Shown here: positions 55,007-62,948 of the stretch, piece by piece
Layout: each line of letters begins with the position of its first letter
Numbering within the stretch: the stretch's first letter is position 1
The notes under the pieces: model-generated
Told to the model about the DNA's origin: nothing
Seen by the model: only the letters and a program-made list of their open reading frames with translations
The model's database searches: none
Position numbers and translations under genes: made by a program
NCBI GenBank assembly: GCA_964510785.1
Contig: CAZECM010000009.1
Location: 4,161-68,160, forward strand
Direction of reading: 5' to 3'
DNA from: JAAYZM01 sp964510785
Lineage (GTDB): Bacteria; Actinomycetota; Actinomycetes; Actinomycetales; Cellulomonadaceae
DNA length: 64,000 bases

Positions 55007-56568
55007 GCGGGCGGCGCCGGCGCTCGCTCGTCCGCCGCCTCGTCACGGCGGTTCTCGGGCTGCTCGCGGCCGTGGCCACCGTGGTCGGGGTCGCTTCGAC
55101 GCTCGCCCTGCGCTCGTCCCTGCTCGACCAGCTCGACTCGCGGCTCGTCGCGGCGAGCGAGCGCGCGGGGCCTCGGCCCGAAGGCGGGATGCCCGGTGCT
55201 GGGGCGCCCGGCGCGGGGACGTCTGGCACCGAGATGCCCGACCCCGGCTCGGTCCCGCCCCCGTGGGGGGACGGCTCGGAGGTCCGCCCACCGGCGCTGC
55301 GCGAGCCCGGCCTGCAGGACGTCGGCACGGTCTCGCTCTTCGCGCCCGACGGGGCCGACGGCGAGCACTTCTCCGGGTTCTTCGACGAGGCGGGCGAGTT
55401 CCAGCCGCTCGACGACGCGCAGGCGGGCGCACTGCTCGCGCTCGCGGACGTCCGGGCGAGCCCCACGGCGCTCGTCATCCCCGGGCTCGGCGCGTACCGG
55501 GCGGTGGTCGTGACGGTGGACGACGGCGCGGTCGTGGGGACTGCGATCTCGACGGCCGCCGTGGAGACGACCGTGACCCGGCACGTGGGCGTGGTCGCCG
55601 GGGTGGTCGTCGTCGGGCTGGTCCTGGCCGGCGCCGCCGGGACCGTGCTCGTGCGGCGCGAGCTCCGTGGGCTGCGCGCGGTGGCGGCGACCGCGACCGA
55701 GGTGAGCTCGCTCGAGCTCGGCCGGGGCGAGGTGGACCTCGCGGTGCGCGTCGAGCTCGACCCGCGGGACGTCGGTACGGAGATCGGCGAGATGACCGAG
55801 GCGGTCAACCGGCTGCTGGGTCACGTCGAGTCCGCACTCGCGGCACGGCACGCCTCCGAGACGACAGTGCGGCGGTTCGTTGCCGACGCGAGCCACGAGC
55901 TGCGCACCCCGCTCGCCTCGATCCGCGGTCACGCCGAGCTCGTGCGGCGTCAGCCTGCCGACCTGCCCGAGGACGTGCTGCGGTCCATGAGCCGCGTCGA
56001 GTCCGAGACGGTGCGCATGACGGCGCTCGTGGAGGACATGCTGCTGCTCGCCCGCCTCGACGACGGCCGCGAGCTGACCCGCGAGCCCGTCGACCTGGCC
56101 CGGATCGCGGTGGACTGCCTCGCCGACGCGCACGCCGCCGGCCCCGGGCACCACTGGCTGCTCGACCTCGGCGACCGGGCGGGGGCCGACGACGGCCGCG
56201 AGCCCGAACCGTTCGAGGTGCTCGGTGACGATCACCGCTTGCGCCAGGTCGTCACCAACCTGCTCGCCAACGCCCGCATCCACACACCACCCGGCACCAC
56301 GGTGCGCGTCTCGGTCGCGCGGGAGGTCGGCACGGTCGAGCTCAGCGTCGCGGACGACGGCCCCGGCATCCCCGAGCACGTGCGGGAGACCCTCTTCGAG
56401 CGCTTCGTGCGCGCGGACGCCTCGCGGTCGAGCACCGGCGGGTCCTCGACGGGACTCGGCCTCGCGATCGTGGCGGGTGTCGTGGCCGCGCACGGCGGCG
56501 AGGTGCGGGCAGGTTCGGGGCCCGACGGCGGCGCGACCTTCCACGTCACCCTCCCCGCCGCCGACTAG
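55003..56568 (+). CDS. Sensor histidine kinase
   Basis: 521 residues. Two membrane helices (about 11-30 and 185-210) bracket an extracellular sensor domain with a Pro/Gly-rich start (GAPGAGTSGTEMPDPG). HAMP, then the H-box SHELRTPLASI with H298 as phospho-site, and an ATPase domain (N-box LLANARIHTP, G-box DDGPGIPEHV, and STGLGLAIV) follow. It is the partner of the regulator upstream (GTGA overlap). The gene ends at 56568 in a CTAG shared with the convergent DUF5666-like gene. Confidence 0.93.
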   Translation: MSGRRRRSLVRRLVTAVLGLLAAVATVVGVASTLALRSSLLDQLDSRLVAASERAGPRPEGGMPGAGAPGAGTSGTEMPDPGSVPPPWGDGSEVRPPALREPGLQDVGTVSLFAPDGADGEHFSGFFDEAGEFQPLDDAQAGALLALADVRASPTALVIPGLGAYRAVVVTVDDGAVVGTAISTAAVETTVTRHVGVVAGVVVVGLVLAGAAGTVLVRRELRGLRAVAATATEVSSLELGRGEVDLAVRVELDPRDVGTEIGEMTEAVNRLLGHVESALAARHASETTVRRFVADASHELRTPLASIRGHAELVRRQPADLPEDVLRSMSRVESETVRMTALVEDMLLLARLDDGRELTREPVDLARIAVDCLADAHAAGPGHHWLLDLGDRAGADDGREPEPFEVLGDDHRLRQVVTNLLANARIHTPPGTTVRVSVAREVGTVELSVADDGPGIPEHVRETLFERFVRADASRSSTGGSSTGLGLAIVAGVVAAHGGEVRAGSGPDGGATFHVTLPAAD

Positions 56569-57170
56569 GCGTCGTCGTCGGACCCGGTGCCGGACCCGCC
56601 GTCGGACCCGCTGCCGGGGGCGCCGCCGAGCCCGCCGTCGCCCTGGGTGACGACCCGGGCATCGATCTCGCCGTCGGACACCTCGCCGATCACGGTGACC
56701 TCCTCGCCCTCGGCGAGCTCGCCCACCTCGATCGACTCGGAGCGGATCACGGAGGTGCCGTCGCCCGTGGTGACGGTGTAGGTGGTGCCGTCCTCGGCCG
56801 TGACGGTGAAGGTGTCGCCGTCCACGGAGGTCACGGTGCCGCTGACGCCGCGACCACCGCCGCCGGGGAAGCCGCCACCGCCCTCGCCGCCCGGGAAGTC
56901 GCCCTCGGGGACGTCGGGCATCTCACCGCCACCGGGAAGCTGGCCGCCGCCGGGGCGCTCCCCGCCCCCGGGGAACGCCGAGTCCGACGCGCTGCCGCCG
57001 AGCACGTTGGCGCCCACCAGCAGCCCGCCGCCGAAGAGGACGGCGGCGCCGACACCCCCGACAAGGACGGTCGTGAGGCGGGACGGCCTGCGTGCGCCGG
57101 CCGTGACGGCGGGGGCGTCCTGGAGCGCGGTGGGCTGGGTGGCCAGGAGGTCTGACTCGTGGGTGGACAT
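56565..57170 (-). CDS. Membrane-anchored Gly-rich protein with DUF5666-like domain
   Basis: 201 residues: a cytosolic N-terminus, one membrane helix (about 31-53, LTTVLVGGVGAAVLFGGGLL), an extracellular PGGGxxPGGG region (about 65-108), and a small OB-like domain (VSGTVTSVDGDTFTVTAEDG) as in DUF5666 proteins, then a Gly/Asp tail. The ATG follows GAGAGGAAC. It is the last gene of the HlyD-MacB-FtsX operon, 28 bases after the permease. The Gly-rich part resembles the C-terminus of the adaptor (PGGGTLPGGGG), which suggests contact between them. Confidence 0.8.
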   Translation of the reverse strand: MSTHESDLLATQPTALQDAPAVTAGARRPSRLTTVLVGGVGAAVLFGGGLLVGANVLGGSASDSAFPGGGERPGGGQLPGGGEMPDVPEGDFPGGEGGGGFPGGGGRGVSGTVTSVDGDTFTVTAEDGTTYTVTTGDGTSVIRSESIEVGELAEGEEVTVIGEVSDGEIDARVVTQGDGGLGGAPGSGSDGGSGTGSDDDA

Positions 57171-57198
57171 GGTGTTCCTCTCGGTGGGGGTGGGAAGG

Positions 57199-58404
57199 TC
57201 AGTCGAATCGCAGGGCGTCCACGGGGCGCATCGCGCCGGCCCGGGCCGCCGGGTAGGCGCCGAAGAAGACGCCGATGCCGACGGAGACCCCGACGGCGAG
57301 CGCCACCGAGGAGCCGACGACGACGGGGCGCACCCCGAGCACGGAGAACTGGCTCGCGACGAGTGCCGCCGCGACGCCCAGGGCGCCGCCCAGCAGCGAG
57401 AGCACGGTGGCCTCGACGAGGAACTGCCCGAGGATCGCCCCGCGCGTGGCCCCGAGGGCCTTGCGGATGCCGATCTCGCGGGTCCGTTCCGTGACCGAGA
57501 CGAGCATGATGTTCGTGACGCCGATGCCCCCCACGAGGAGCGAGATCCCGGCGACCGCAGCGAGCATCGCCGTGAAGGTGCTCGCCGTGTCCGCCACGGT
57601 CTCGAGGAGCTGGGTCTGGCTCGAGATCGAGTACGAGGCGTCGGCGGCGTCGATGCGCAGCGCCGCGTTGATGACGGCGGCCGCCTCCGCGGTCGCGAGG
57701 TCGACCTCCTCGGCGCTCGTCGCCTGGAGCGTGATCGTGGACAGCGAGCCGTAGCCGGTGATCGACTGCTGCACGCGGGTCAGCGGGGCGACGAGCACGT
57801 CGTTCGTGCTCTCGAAGCCCGTGGAGTCCTGCGCCCGCAGCACGCCCGTCACGAGGTAGGGCGTGGAGCCGACGACGACGGTCTGCCCGACGGCGTCCAC
57901 CTCGGCGAAGAGGTCCTCGGCGAGACCAGCACCGATCACCACGACCCTGCGCGCGAGCTCCACGTCGTTGGCCGTGAACGCCGTGCCCTGGGCGACCTCT
58001 GAACCCGTGACGGCGAAGTAGTCCGCCGTCGTCCCGATCACGGAGGTCGACGTCGAGGAGGTGTCGAACGTGACGGTCTGGCTCGACGTGACGGCGGGCA
58101 CGGCCGCCGCGAGGGCGGTCGACTCTCCCGTGTCGATCGCGGACTGCAGGGCGTCGGAGACGTCGGTCGTGAGCTGCTGGAAGCGCAGCCCACCGCCGAA
58201 GCCGCCGCTCGCGCGCACCGTGAGGGTCTTGGTGCCCAGGGCGGTGATCTGGTCGGTGATGGCCTTCTGCGAGCCGGTGCCCACGCCCACGAGGGTGATG
58301 ACCGAGCCCACACCGATGAGCACGCCGAGCAGCGTCAGGCCCGAGCGCATCGGGTTGGCGCCCAGGCCGCGCAGACCGGAACGGATGATCTCGAGGACGT
58401 TCAC
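57199..58404 (-). CDS. MacB/FtsX-type ABC permease
   Basis: 401 residues. One N-terminal helix (LTLLGVLIGVGSVITLVGVG), a periplasmic MacB-PCD domain (about 40-265) with many Ser and Thr, and three C-terminal helices (AMLAAVAGISLLVGGIGV and two more) give the FtsX architecture. The segment TERTREIGIRKALGATRG is the family signature. The GTG start overlaps the stop of the ATPase gene (GTGA). With the ATPase and adaptor it forms a tripartite-type pump; in Gram-positives these extrude peptides or antibiotics, or act in envelope stress. Confidence 0.93.
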   Translation of the reverse strand: MNVLEIIRSGLRGLGANPMRSGLTLLGVLIGVGSVITLVGVGTGSQKAITDQITALGTKTLTVRASGGFGGGLRFQQLTTDVSDALQSAIDTGESTALAAAVPAVTSSQTVTFDTSSTSTSVIGTTADYFAVTGSEVAQGTAFTANDVELARRVVVIGAGLAEDLFAEVDAVGQTVVVGSTPYLVTGVLRAQDSTGFESTNDVLVAPLTRVQQSITGYGSLSTITLQATSAEEVDLATAEAAAVINAALRIDAADASYSISSQTQLLETVADTASTFTAMLAAVAGISLLVGGIGVTNIMLVSVTERTREIGIRKALGATRGAILGQFLVEATVLSLLGGALGVAAALVASQFSVLGVRPVVVGSSVALAVGVSVGIGVFFGAYPAARAGAMRPVDALRFD

Positions 58405-59108
58405 GGCGCCACCGCCGCGACCCGCTCGTCGGCGACGTCGGAGACGATCCGCCCGTCGCGCATCCGCACGACGCGCGAGGCGCGGGTGGCGACCTCGTCC
58501 TCGTGGGTGATGAGCACGACGGTGCGCCCGCTGTCGTGGAGGTGGTCGAAGATGTCGAGCACCTCCTCGGTGGACCTCGAGTCGAGGTTGCCGGTGGGCT
58601 CGTCGGCGAGCAGCAGCGCGGGGGCGTTGACGAGCGAGCGTGCGACGGCGACCCGCTGCTGCTGGCCGCCGGAGAGCTCGGCCGGGGTGTGGTGGGCGCG
58701 CGGGGCGAGTCCCACGATGTCGAGCGCGGTGTCCGCGCGGGCCCGGCGCTCGGCCGTGGGCACGCCGGCGTAGAGCATCGGGAGCTCGACGTTGGCCCGC
58801 GCGCTCATCCGGGGGATGAGGTTGAAGGACTGGAAGATGAAGCCGATCGTGCGGTTGCGCACGAGGGCGAGCTCCCGTTCCCCGAGCGAGCCGACGTCGA
58901 CGCCGGCGAGGTGATAGCTCCCGTCCGTCGGGACGTCGAGGCAGCCCAGGATGTTCATCATCGTGGACTTGCCCGAGCCGGAGGCGCCCATGATCGCGAC
59001 GTACTCGCCCCGGCCCACGTGCAGGTCGACGCCGTCGACGGCGCGCACCTCGCGCTCGCCCGAGCCGTAGACCTTGGTCACGCCGCGCAGGTCGATGATG
59101 GCGCTCAT
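58401..59108 (-). CDS. MacB/LolD-type ABC ATPase
   Basis: A 235-residue ATPase. Walker A GASGSGKST, Q-loop FQSFNLIPRM, signature LSGGQQQRVAVARS, Walker B LLLADEPTGNLDS and H-loop ITHEDEVA are all present. The start ATG overlaps the adaptor stop (ATGA), and its own stop overlaps the permease start (GTGA): a tightly coupled operon. The LolD/MacB group energises mechanotransmission through the FtsX-type permease. Confidence 0.96.
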   Translation of the reverse strand: MSAIIDLRGVTKVYGSGEREVRAVDGVDLHVGRGEYVAIMGASGSGKSTMMNILGCLDVPTDGSYHLAGVDVGSLGERELALVRNRTIGFIFQSFNLIPRMSARANVELPMLYAGVPTAERRARADTALDIVGLAPRAHHTPAELSGGQQQRVAVARSLVNAPALLLADEPTGNLDSRSTEEVLDIFDHLHDSGRTVVLITHEDEVATRASRVVRMRDGRIVSDVADERVAAVAP

Positions 59109-60439
59109 CGGTCACCACCGAAGCCGCCGCCGCCCGCGCCGCCCGGGAGCCCTCCGCCGCCCCCGGGGAGGGTGCCGCCGCCGGGGAAGCCGCCCGTGTC
59201 GGTCGAGCCCGTCGAGCCCACCGACGTGTCGAGCGAGACGAGCACCCGGGCGCCTTCGTCGAGCCCGGAGAGGATCTCGGTGGTCGAGTCACCCTGGACA
59301 CCGACCGTCACGGAGACGGTGGACTGGGACCCGTCGTCGGCCAGCACCGTGACGGTGCCCGTCGTCGTGCCGTCGTCGGACGTCTGGATGCTCGCCACGG
59401 CGGTGGACGGGACGGAGATCGCGTCGGCGGACTCGGCGATCGTGACCGTCGCGGAGGCGGTCTGCCCGATGCGCACGCCGTCGGGGGTCTCGTCGAGCGT
59501 GATGGTCGCCGCGAAGGTCACGACGCCGTTCGTCGTGGTGCCCGTGGGCGATATCGCGGTGACGGTCGCGCTCGCGACGGCGCCGTCGACGGCGGGGAAG
59601 GTCACGGTCGCGGCCTGGCCCACCTCGAGGAGCGCGGCGTCCGCCTCGGCGAAGCTCGCCGACATCTGCAGGCTGCCCGGGTCCTGGATCGTGACGACGC
59701 CGCCCGTGGTCGCCGTCGTGCCCGAGGTGCCGGAGGACCCGGAAGCCCCCGACGCCCCCGAGCCGACGCTGTCACCCACGGCTGCGCCCACGGCCGTGAC
59801 GACCCCGGAGACGGGAGCGCGCAGCTTCGTCTTCTTCGCGTCGGCCCGCGCGTCGGCGAGCGCGGACTCGGCGCGCTCGACACTGCGCTGCGTGCTCGCG
59901 TACTGCGTGCTGGCCTGGTTGAGCTGGGACTTCGCCGAGGCGATCTGCGACTTGGTGCCCTTGCGCGTGGTCGTCTTCTTGCCCGTCTCCGGGTCGGTCT
60001 GGGTCTCTTTGGTGTCGTAGGCCTCCTGTGCCTCGGTGACCTGCTGGGACGCGGCGCTCACCGAGGACGAGGCGGAGGTGAGCTGGCCGCGCGCGTCCTC
60101 GAGGGTGTCCTCGGCCTGGGTCACGGCGTCGTCGAGGTCGGTGGTGTCGATCGTGGCGACCACGTCGCCCTCCGCCACCGTGTCTCCCACGGCGACCCTG
60201 ATCTTCTTGATCGTGCCCGTGACCGAGAAGGTCGGGTTCGCAACCACGGAGGCCTCGACGTTGCCGGTCGCGGCGATCGTGGTGCTCACCGTGGCCCGGG
60301 CAGCGGTGGCCGAGCGCGCCGTCGCGCCGTCGGTCGCGGCCTGTGCGCCGTCGGGACGCAGCAAGAACCACACCCCGCCCCCGACGGCGAGGATGACGAG
60401 CACGAGCGATGCGTTGAGCAGGGTGGATCGACGTTTCAT
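59105..60439 (-). CDS. HlyD/RND-type efflux adaptor
   Basis: 444 residues from ATG 60439. One membrane anchor (STLLNASLVLVILAVGGGVWFLL), a barrel-sandwich half (VSTTIAATGNVEA), a coiled-coil hairpin (about 105-200, many Ala, Ser, Gln), the second half (TKLRAPVSGVVTAVGAAVGD), and beta-barrel domains follow. The C-terminus is a Gly-rich tail (GGFPGGGTLPGGGGG). It is the first gene of the export operon and links the pump to substrates in the envelope. Its promoter should lie in 60440-60561, which faces pheA. Confidence 0.9.
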   Translation of the reverse strand: MKRRSTLLNASLVLVILAVGGGVWFLLRPDGAQAATDGATARSATAARATVSTTIAATGNVEASVVANPTFSVTGTIKKIRVAVGDTVAEGDVVATIDTTDLDDAVTQAEDTLEDARGQLTSASSSVSAASQQVTEAQEAYDTKETQTDPETGKKTTTRKGTKSQIASAKSQLNQASTQYASTQRSVERAESALADARADAKKTKLRAPVSGVVTAVGAAVGDSVGSGASGASGSSGTSGTTATTGGVVTIQDPGSLQMSASFAEADAALLEVGQAATVTFPAVDGAVASATVTAISPTGTTTNGVVTFAATITLDETPDGVRIGQTASATVTIAESADAISVPSTAVASIQTSDDGTTTGTVTVLADDGSQSTVSVTVGVQGDSTTEILSGLDEGARVLVSLDTSVGSTGSTDTGGFPGGGTLPGGGGGLPGGAGGGGFGGDR

Positions 60440-60561
60440 GGCCCGAGGCTCGCCCGCCAACCTCGCGGTGGACTTGGGTGGCGCTGTGTGCCGCCTGTGA
60501 GTTGGTGCGCACTAGGCTCGCTGCGTCCGGGGTCGCCCCAGTCCCGATCGCAGGAGCAGCC

Positions 60562-61530
60562 ATGAGCCCGTCGCAGCCTCGCCCGCGGTACGCCTACCTG
60601 GGCCCCGCAGGGACGTTCACGGAGGAGGCGCTGCGCCAGGTGGCCTCGCCCGAGGACGCGGTGTACCTGCCGCAGACGGACGTGGGCTCCGCGATCGCGG
60701 CCGTGCACTCGGGCGCGGCGGACTTCGCCGTCGTGGCGATCGAGTCCACCGCGGAGGGCGGCGTCACGGCCACGCTCGACTCGCTCGCGACCGGGGAGCC
60801 GCTCGTGCTGGTGCGCGAGATGCTCGTGCCGGTCCAGTTCACGCTCGTGGGTGCGCCAGGGACGCGGCTCGCGGACGTGCGGCGCGTCTCGGCACACCCG
60901 CACGCGTGGGTGCAGTGCCGGCACTGGCTCGCGGACTCCCTGCCGGAGGCGGTGCACGTCCCGGCGACGAGCAACACGGCGCCCGCGGCGATGATCGCCG
61001 AGGCGCTCTCCGGCGGTGCGGACGCGAGCGAGCTGCCGTTCGACGCGGCCCTCATCCCGCCCGCCGCGGTCGGCACGTACGGGCTGGAGCCCCTGGCCGA
61101 GAACGTCGCGGACAACCCGTCGGCGCTCACGCGCTTCGTGGTCGTGGGTCGCCCGGGGGAGCTGCCCGCGCGCACGGGGGCGGACAAGACGACGCTCGTG
61201 GTGCACCTGCCGGACAACGAGGCCGGGGCGCTGCTGTCGATGCTCGAGCAGTTCGCGGTGCGGGGGGTGAACCTGAGCCGCATCGAGTCGCGGCCCATCG
61301 GGGACTCCCTGGGCCGGTACTCGTTCTCGATCGACGCCGAGGGGCACGTCGCCGACGAGCGCGTGGGCGAGGCCCTCATGGGGCTGCACCGCCGCTGCCC
61401 GTACGTGCGATTCCTCGGTTCCTACCCCCGCGCGGACGCGCTCGAGCCCACCGTGCACCCGGGCACCACCGACGCCGAGTTCACCGAGGCCCGCGCGTGG
61501 CTGGCCGCCCTCCGCACCCCCACCCCGTGA
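60562..61530 (+). CDS. pheA: Prephenate dehydratase
   Basis: 322 residues, the last special step of phenylalanine synthesis (prephenate to phenylpyruvate). The catalytic domain begins at YLGPAGTFTEEAL and has the STAEGGV and TRF (SALTRFVVVG) motifs; a C-terminal ACT domain with VNLSRIESRPIG binds phenylalanine for feedback inhibition. The start ATG follows CAGGAG at six bases. It stands alone; chorismate mutase is not fused. A -10-like TAGGCT is about 45 bases upstream. Confidence 0.95.
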   Translation: MSPSQPRPRYAYLGPAGTFTEEALRQVASPEDAVYLPQTDVGSAIAAVHSGAADFAVVAIESTAEGGVTATLDSLATGEPLVLVREMLVPVQFTLVGAPGTRLADVRRVSAHPHAWVQCRHWLADSLPEAVHVPATSNTAPAAMIAEALSGGADASELPFDAALIPPAAVGTYGLEPLAENVADNPSALTRFVVVGRPGELPARTGADKTTLVVHLPDNEAGALLSMLEQFAVRGVNLSRIESRPIGDSLGRYSFSIDAEGHVADERVGEALMGLHRRCPYVRFLGSYPRADALEPTVHPGTTDAEFTEARAWLAALRTPTP

Positions 61531-61584
61531 TCTGGCGCCGGGACCGCGAGGGCGAGCTCACGGCACCGCACGCGCCGCGACCGC

Positions 61585-62745
61585 TCAGGGCGCCCGTACC
61601 ATCAGCGCGTGGTGCGACACCTCGGCCGTGAGCGACACCGCGCGCCCGAGCGGTTCGCCGTCGATCTGGAGCGCGACGGGTCGGTCGGACAGGATCCGCA
61701 GCGTGCGCGTGCGTGCGTGGTCGATCCGTCCGATCTTCGGCAGCTCGTTGCGCAGCCCCACGCCCTGCAGCACGACCTCCCCGAAGAGCTGCACCCAGCC
61801 GGCGATGCCCCCGCGCGTGTCGATCGCGGCGATGTCGAGCCAGCCGTCGTCGATCTCCGCACCGGGCAGGAGCGTGAGCCCGCCCGGGAGCTTGCCGCAG
61901 TTGCCGATGAGCAGGCTGCGCGCCCGCACGGTGACGGTGGGCCGCTGGTCGAGCTGGATCTGCAGCCGCAGCCGCCGCCCGTTGAGGTGCTTGGCACCCG
62001 CGAGGAAGTACGCGATCCAGCCCACGCGCGCCTTGAGGTCGTCGTCCGTGCTCTCGACCATCGCGGCGTCGAAGCCGATCCCGGCGATCACGAGGAACAG
62101 GTGTCCCTTGCCGTGGCCACCCGCCTCGCCGTGCGGCTCACCGCTCGCGTAGTCCTCCTCGCGCCGCGGTGCGCCGAGCCGCAGCCACCCGACGTCGACG
62201 GGTCGGGGTGACGCCGTCAGGGCGATCCGCAGCTGCTCGTCGAGCCGGGTGAGCGGCAGGTCGAGGTTGCGCGCGAAGAGGTTGCCCGTGCCGAGCGGCA
62301 CGATCCCCATGGGGGTGTCGGTCCCGAGCAGCGCCTCCGCCACGGCGCGCACGGTGCCGTCGCCGCCCGCGGCGATCACGGTGCCGGCGCCCGCCGCGAG
62401 GGCTTCGCGGGCCTGGCTCGCTCCGGGGTCGTCCGCCGTCGTCTCGAAGAACATGGGCTCGGGCAGGTAGCGCGAGGAGCACGCCCGCAGCGCCGCGTCG
62501 CGCAGCTCCGCCGCGCCGGCCTTGGTCGGGTTCACGACGAACGCGACGGGGCGAGGGGCGTCCGTCGGTGCGGAGGTGCCCGACGGCGACGTGCCCGACG
62601 GCGAGGTGCCCGCCGACGTGCCCGACGACGACGAGTCCGCGAGCTCGGCCCGCCGTCGGGCATGGCGATGGACGGCCACCGCCACCGCGAGCGCACCCGC
62701 GGCGAGCAGGACCGCCACGATGCTGAGCCACTCCTGCCAGGACAT
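61585..62745 (-). CDS. Diacylglycerol/sphingosine kinase-family protein
   Basis: 386 residues. One N-terminal membrane helix (WLSIVAVLLAAGALAVAVAV), a Ser/Gly/Thr repeat linker (GTSPSGTSPSGTSA), and a DAGK catalytic domain: FVVNPTKAG, the nucleotide loop AAGGDGTVRAVAEAL, PLGTGNLFARNLDLPL, then the beta-rich C-terminal half with GIGFDAAMVE. It probably phosphorylates a lipid at the inner face of the membrane (diacylglycerol or an undecaprenol). The ATG at 62745 lies six bases after TAGCGT; no ribosome site is seen. Confidence 0.9.
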   Translation of the reverse strand: MSWQEWLSIVAVLLAAGALAVAVAVHRHARRRAELADSSSSGTSAGTSPSGTSPSGTSAPTDAPRPVAFVVNPTKAGAAELRDAALRACSSRYLPEPMFFETTADDPGASQAREALAAGAGTVIAAGGDGTVRAVAEALLGTDTPMGIVPLGTGNLFARNLDLPLTRLDEQLRIALTASPRPVDVGWLRLGAPRREEDYASGEPHGEAGGHGKGHLFLVIAGIGFDAAMVESTDDDLKARVGWIAYFLAGAKHLNGRRLRLQIQLDQRPTVTVRARSLLIGNCGKLPGGLTLLPGAEIDDGWLDIAAIDTRGGIAGWVQLFGEVVLQGVGLRNELPKIGRIDHARTRTLRILSDRPVALQIDGEPLGRAVSLTAEVSHHALMVRAP

Positions 62746-62751
62746 GGCCCC

Positions 62752-62757
62752 ACGCTA
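62752..62757 (-). promoter_or_regulatory. Leaderless -10 of the DAGK-family gene
   Basis: TAGCGT on the minus strand ends six bases before ATG 62745. Confidence 0.5.
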
Positions 62758-62817
62758 CGCGTGACCTGCCCCGACGCGCCCGCCCGCCCTCCGCACCCTC
62801 CGGGCGCCTCGCGGTTC

Positions 62818-62882
62818 TGCGGGACGTTGTGCACGCACAGCGTCCCGCAAGGGCATCTTTTCGCGCATAGCGTCCCGCACGA
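62818..62882. repeat. GCGGGACGTTGTG palindromic repeat, intergenic copy 3
   Basis: TGCGGGACGTTGTGC (62818-62832) is followed by two inverted units GCGTCCCGCA (62840-62849 and 62870-62879). The first 15 bases are identical to 30845-30859 in hrpA. It lies between the divergent DAGK and serS genes. Confidence 0.75.
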
Positions 62883-62935
62883 GTGGGACGGTACGGGTGG
62901 GACGGCGCACGGTGGGGGTGGAGGGTGGGGGGAAC

Positions 62936-62941
62936 TAGGGT
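62936..62941 (+). promoter_or_regulatory. Leaderless -10 of serS
   Basis: TAGGGT is followed by seven bases and ATG 62949. GGTG between them is a poor ribosome site. Confidence 0.5.
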
Positions 62942-62948
62942 GGTGACC

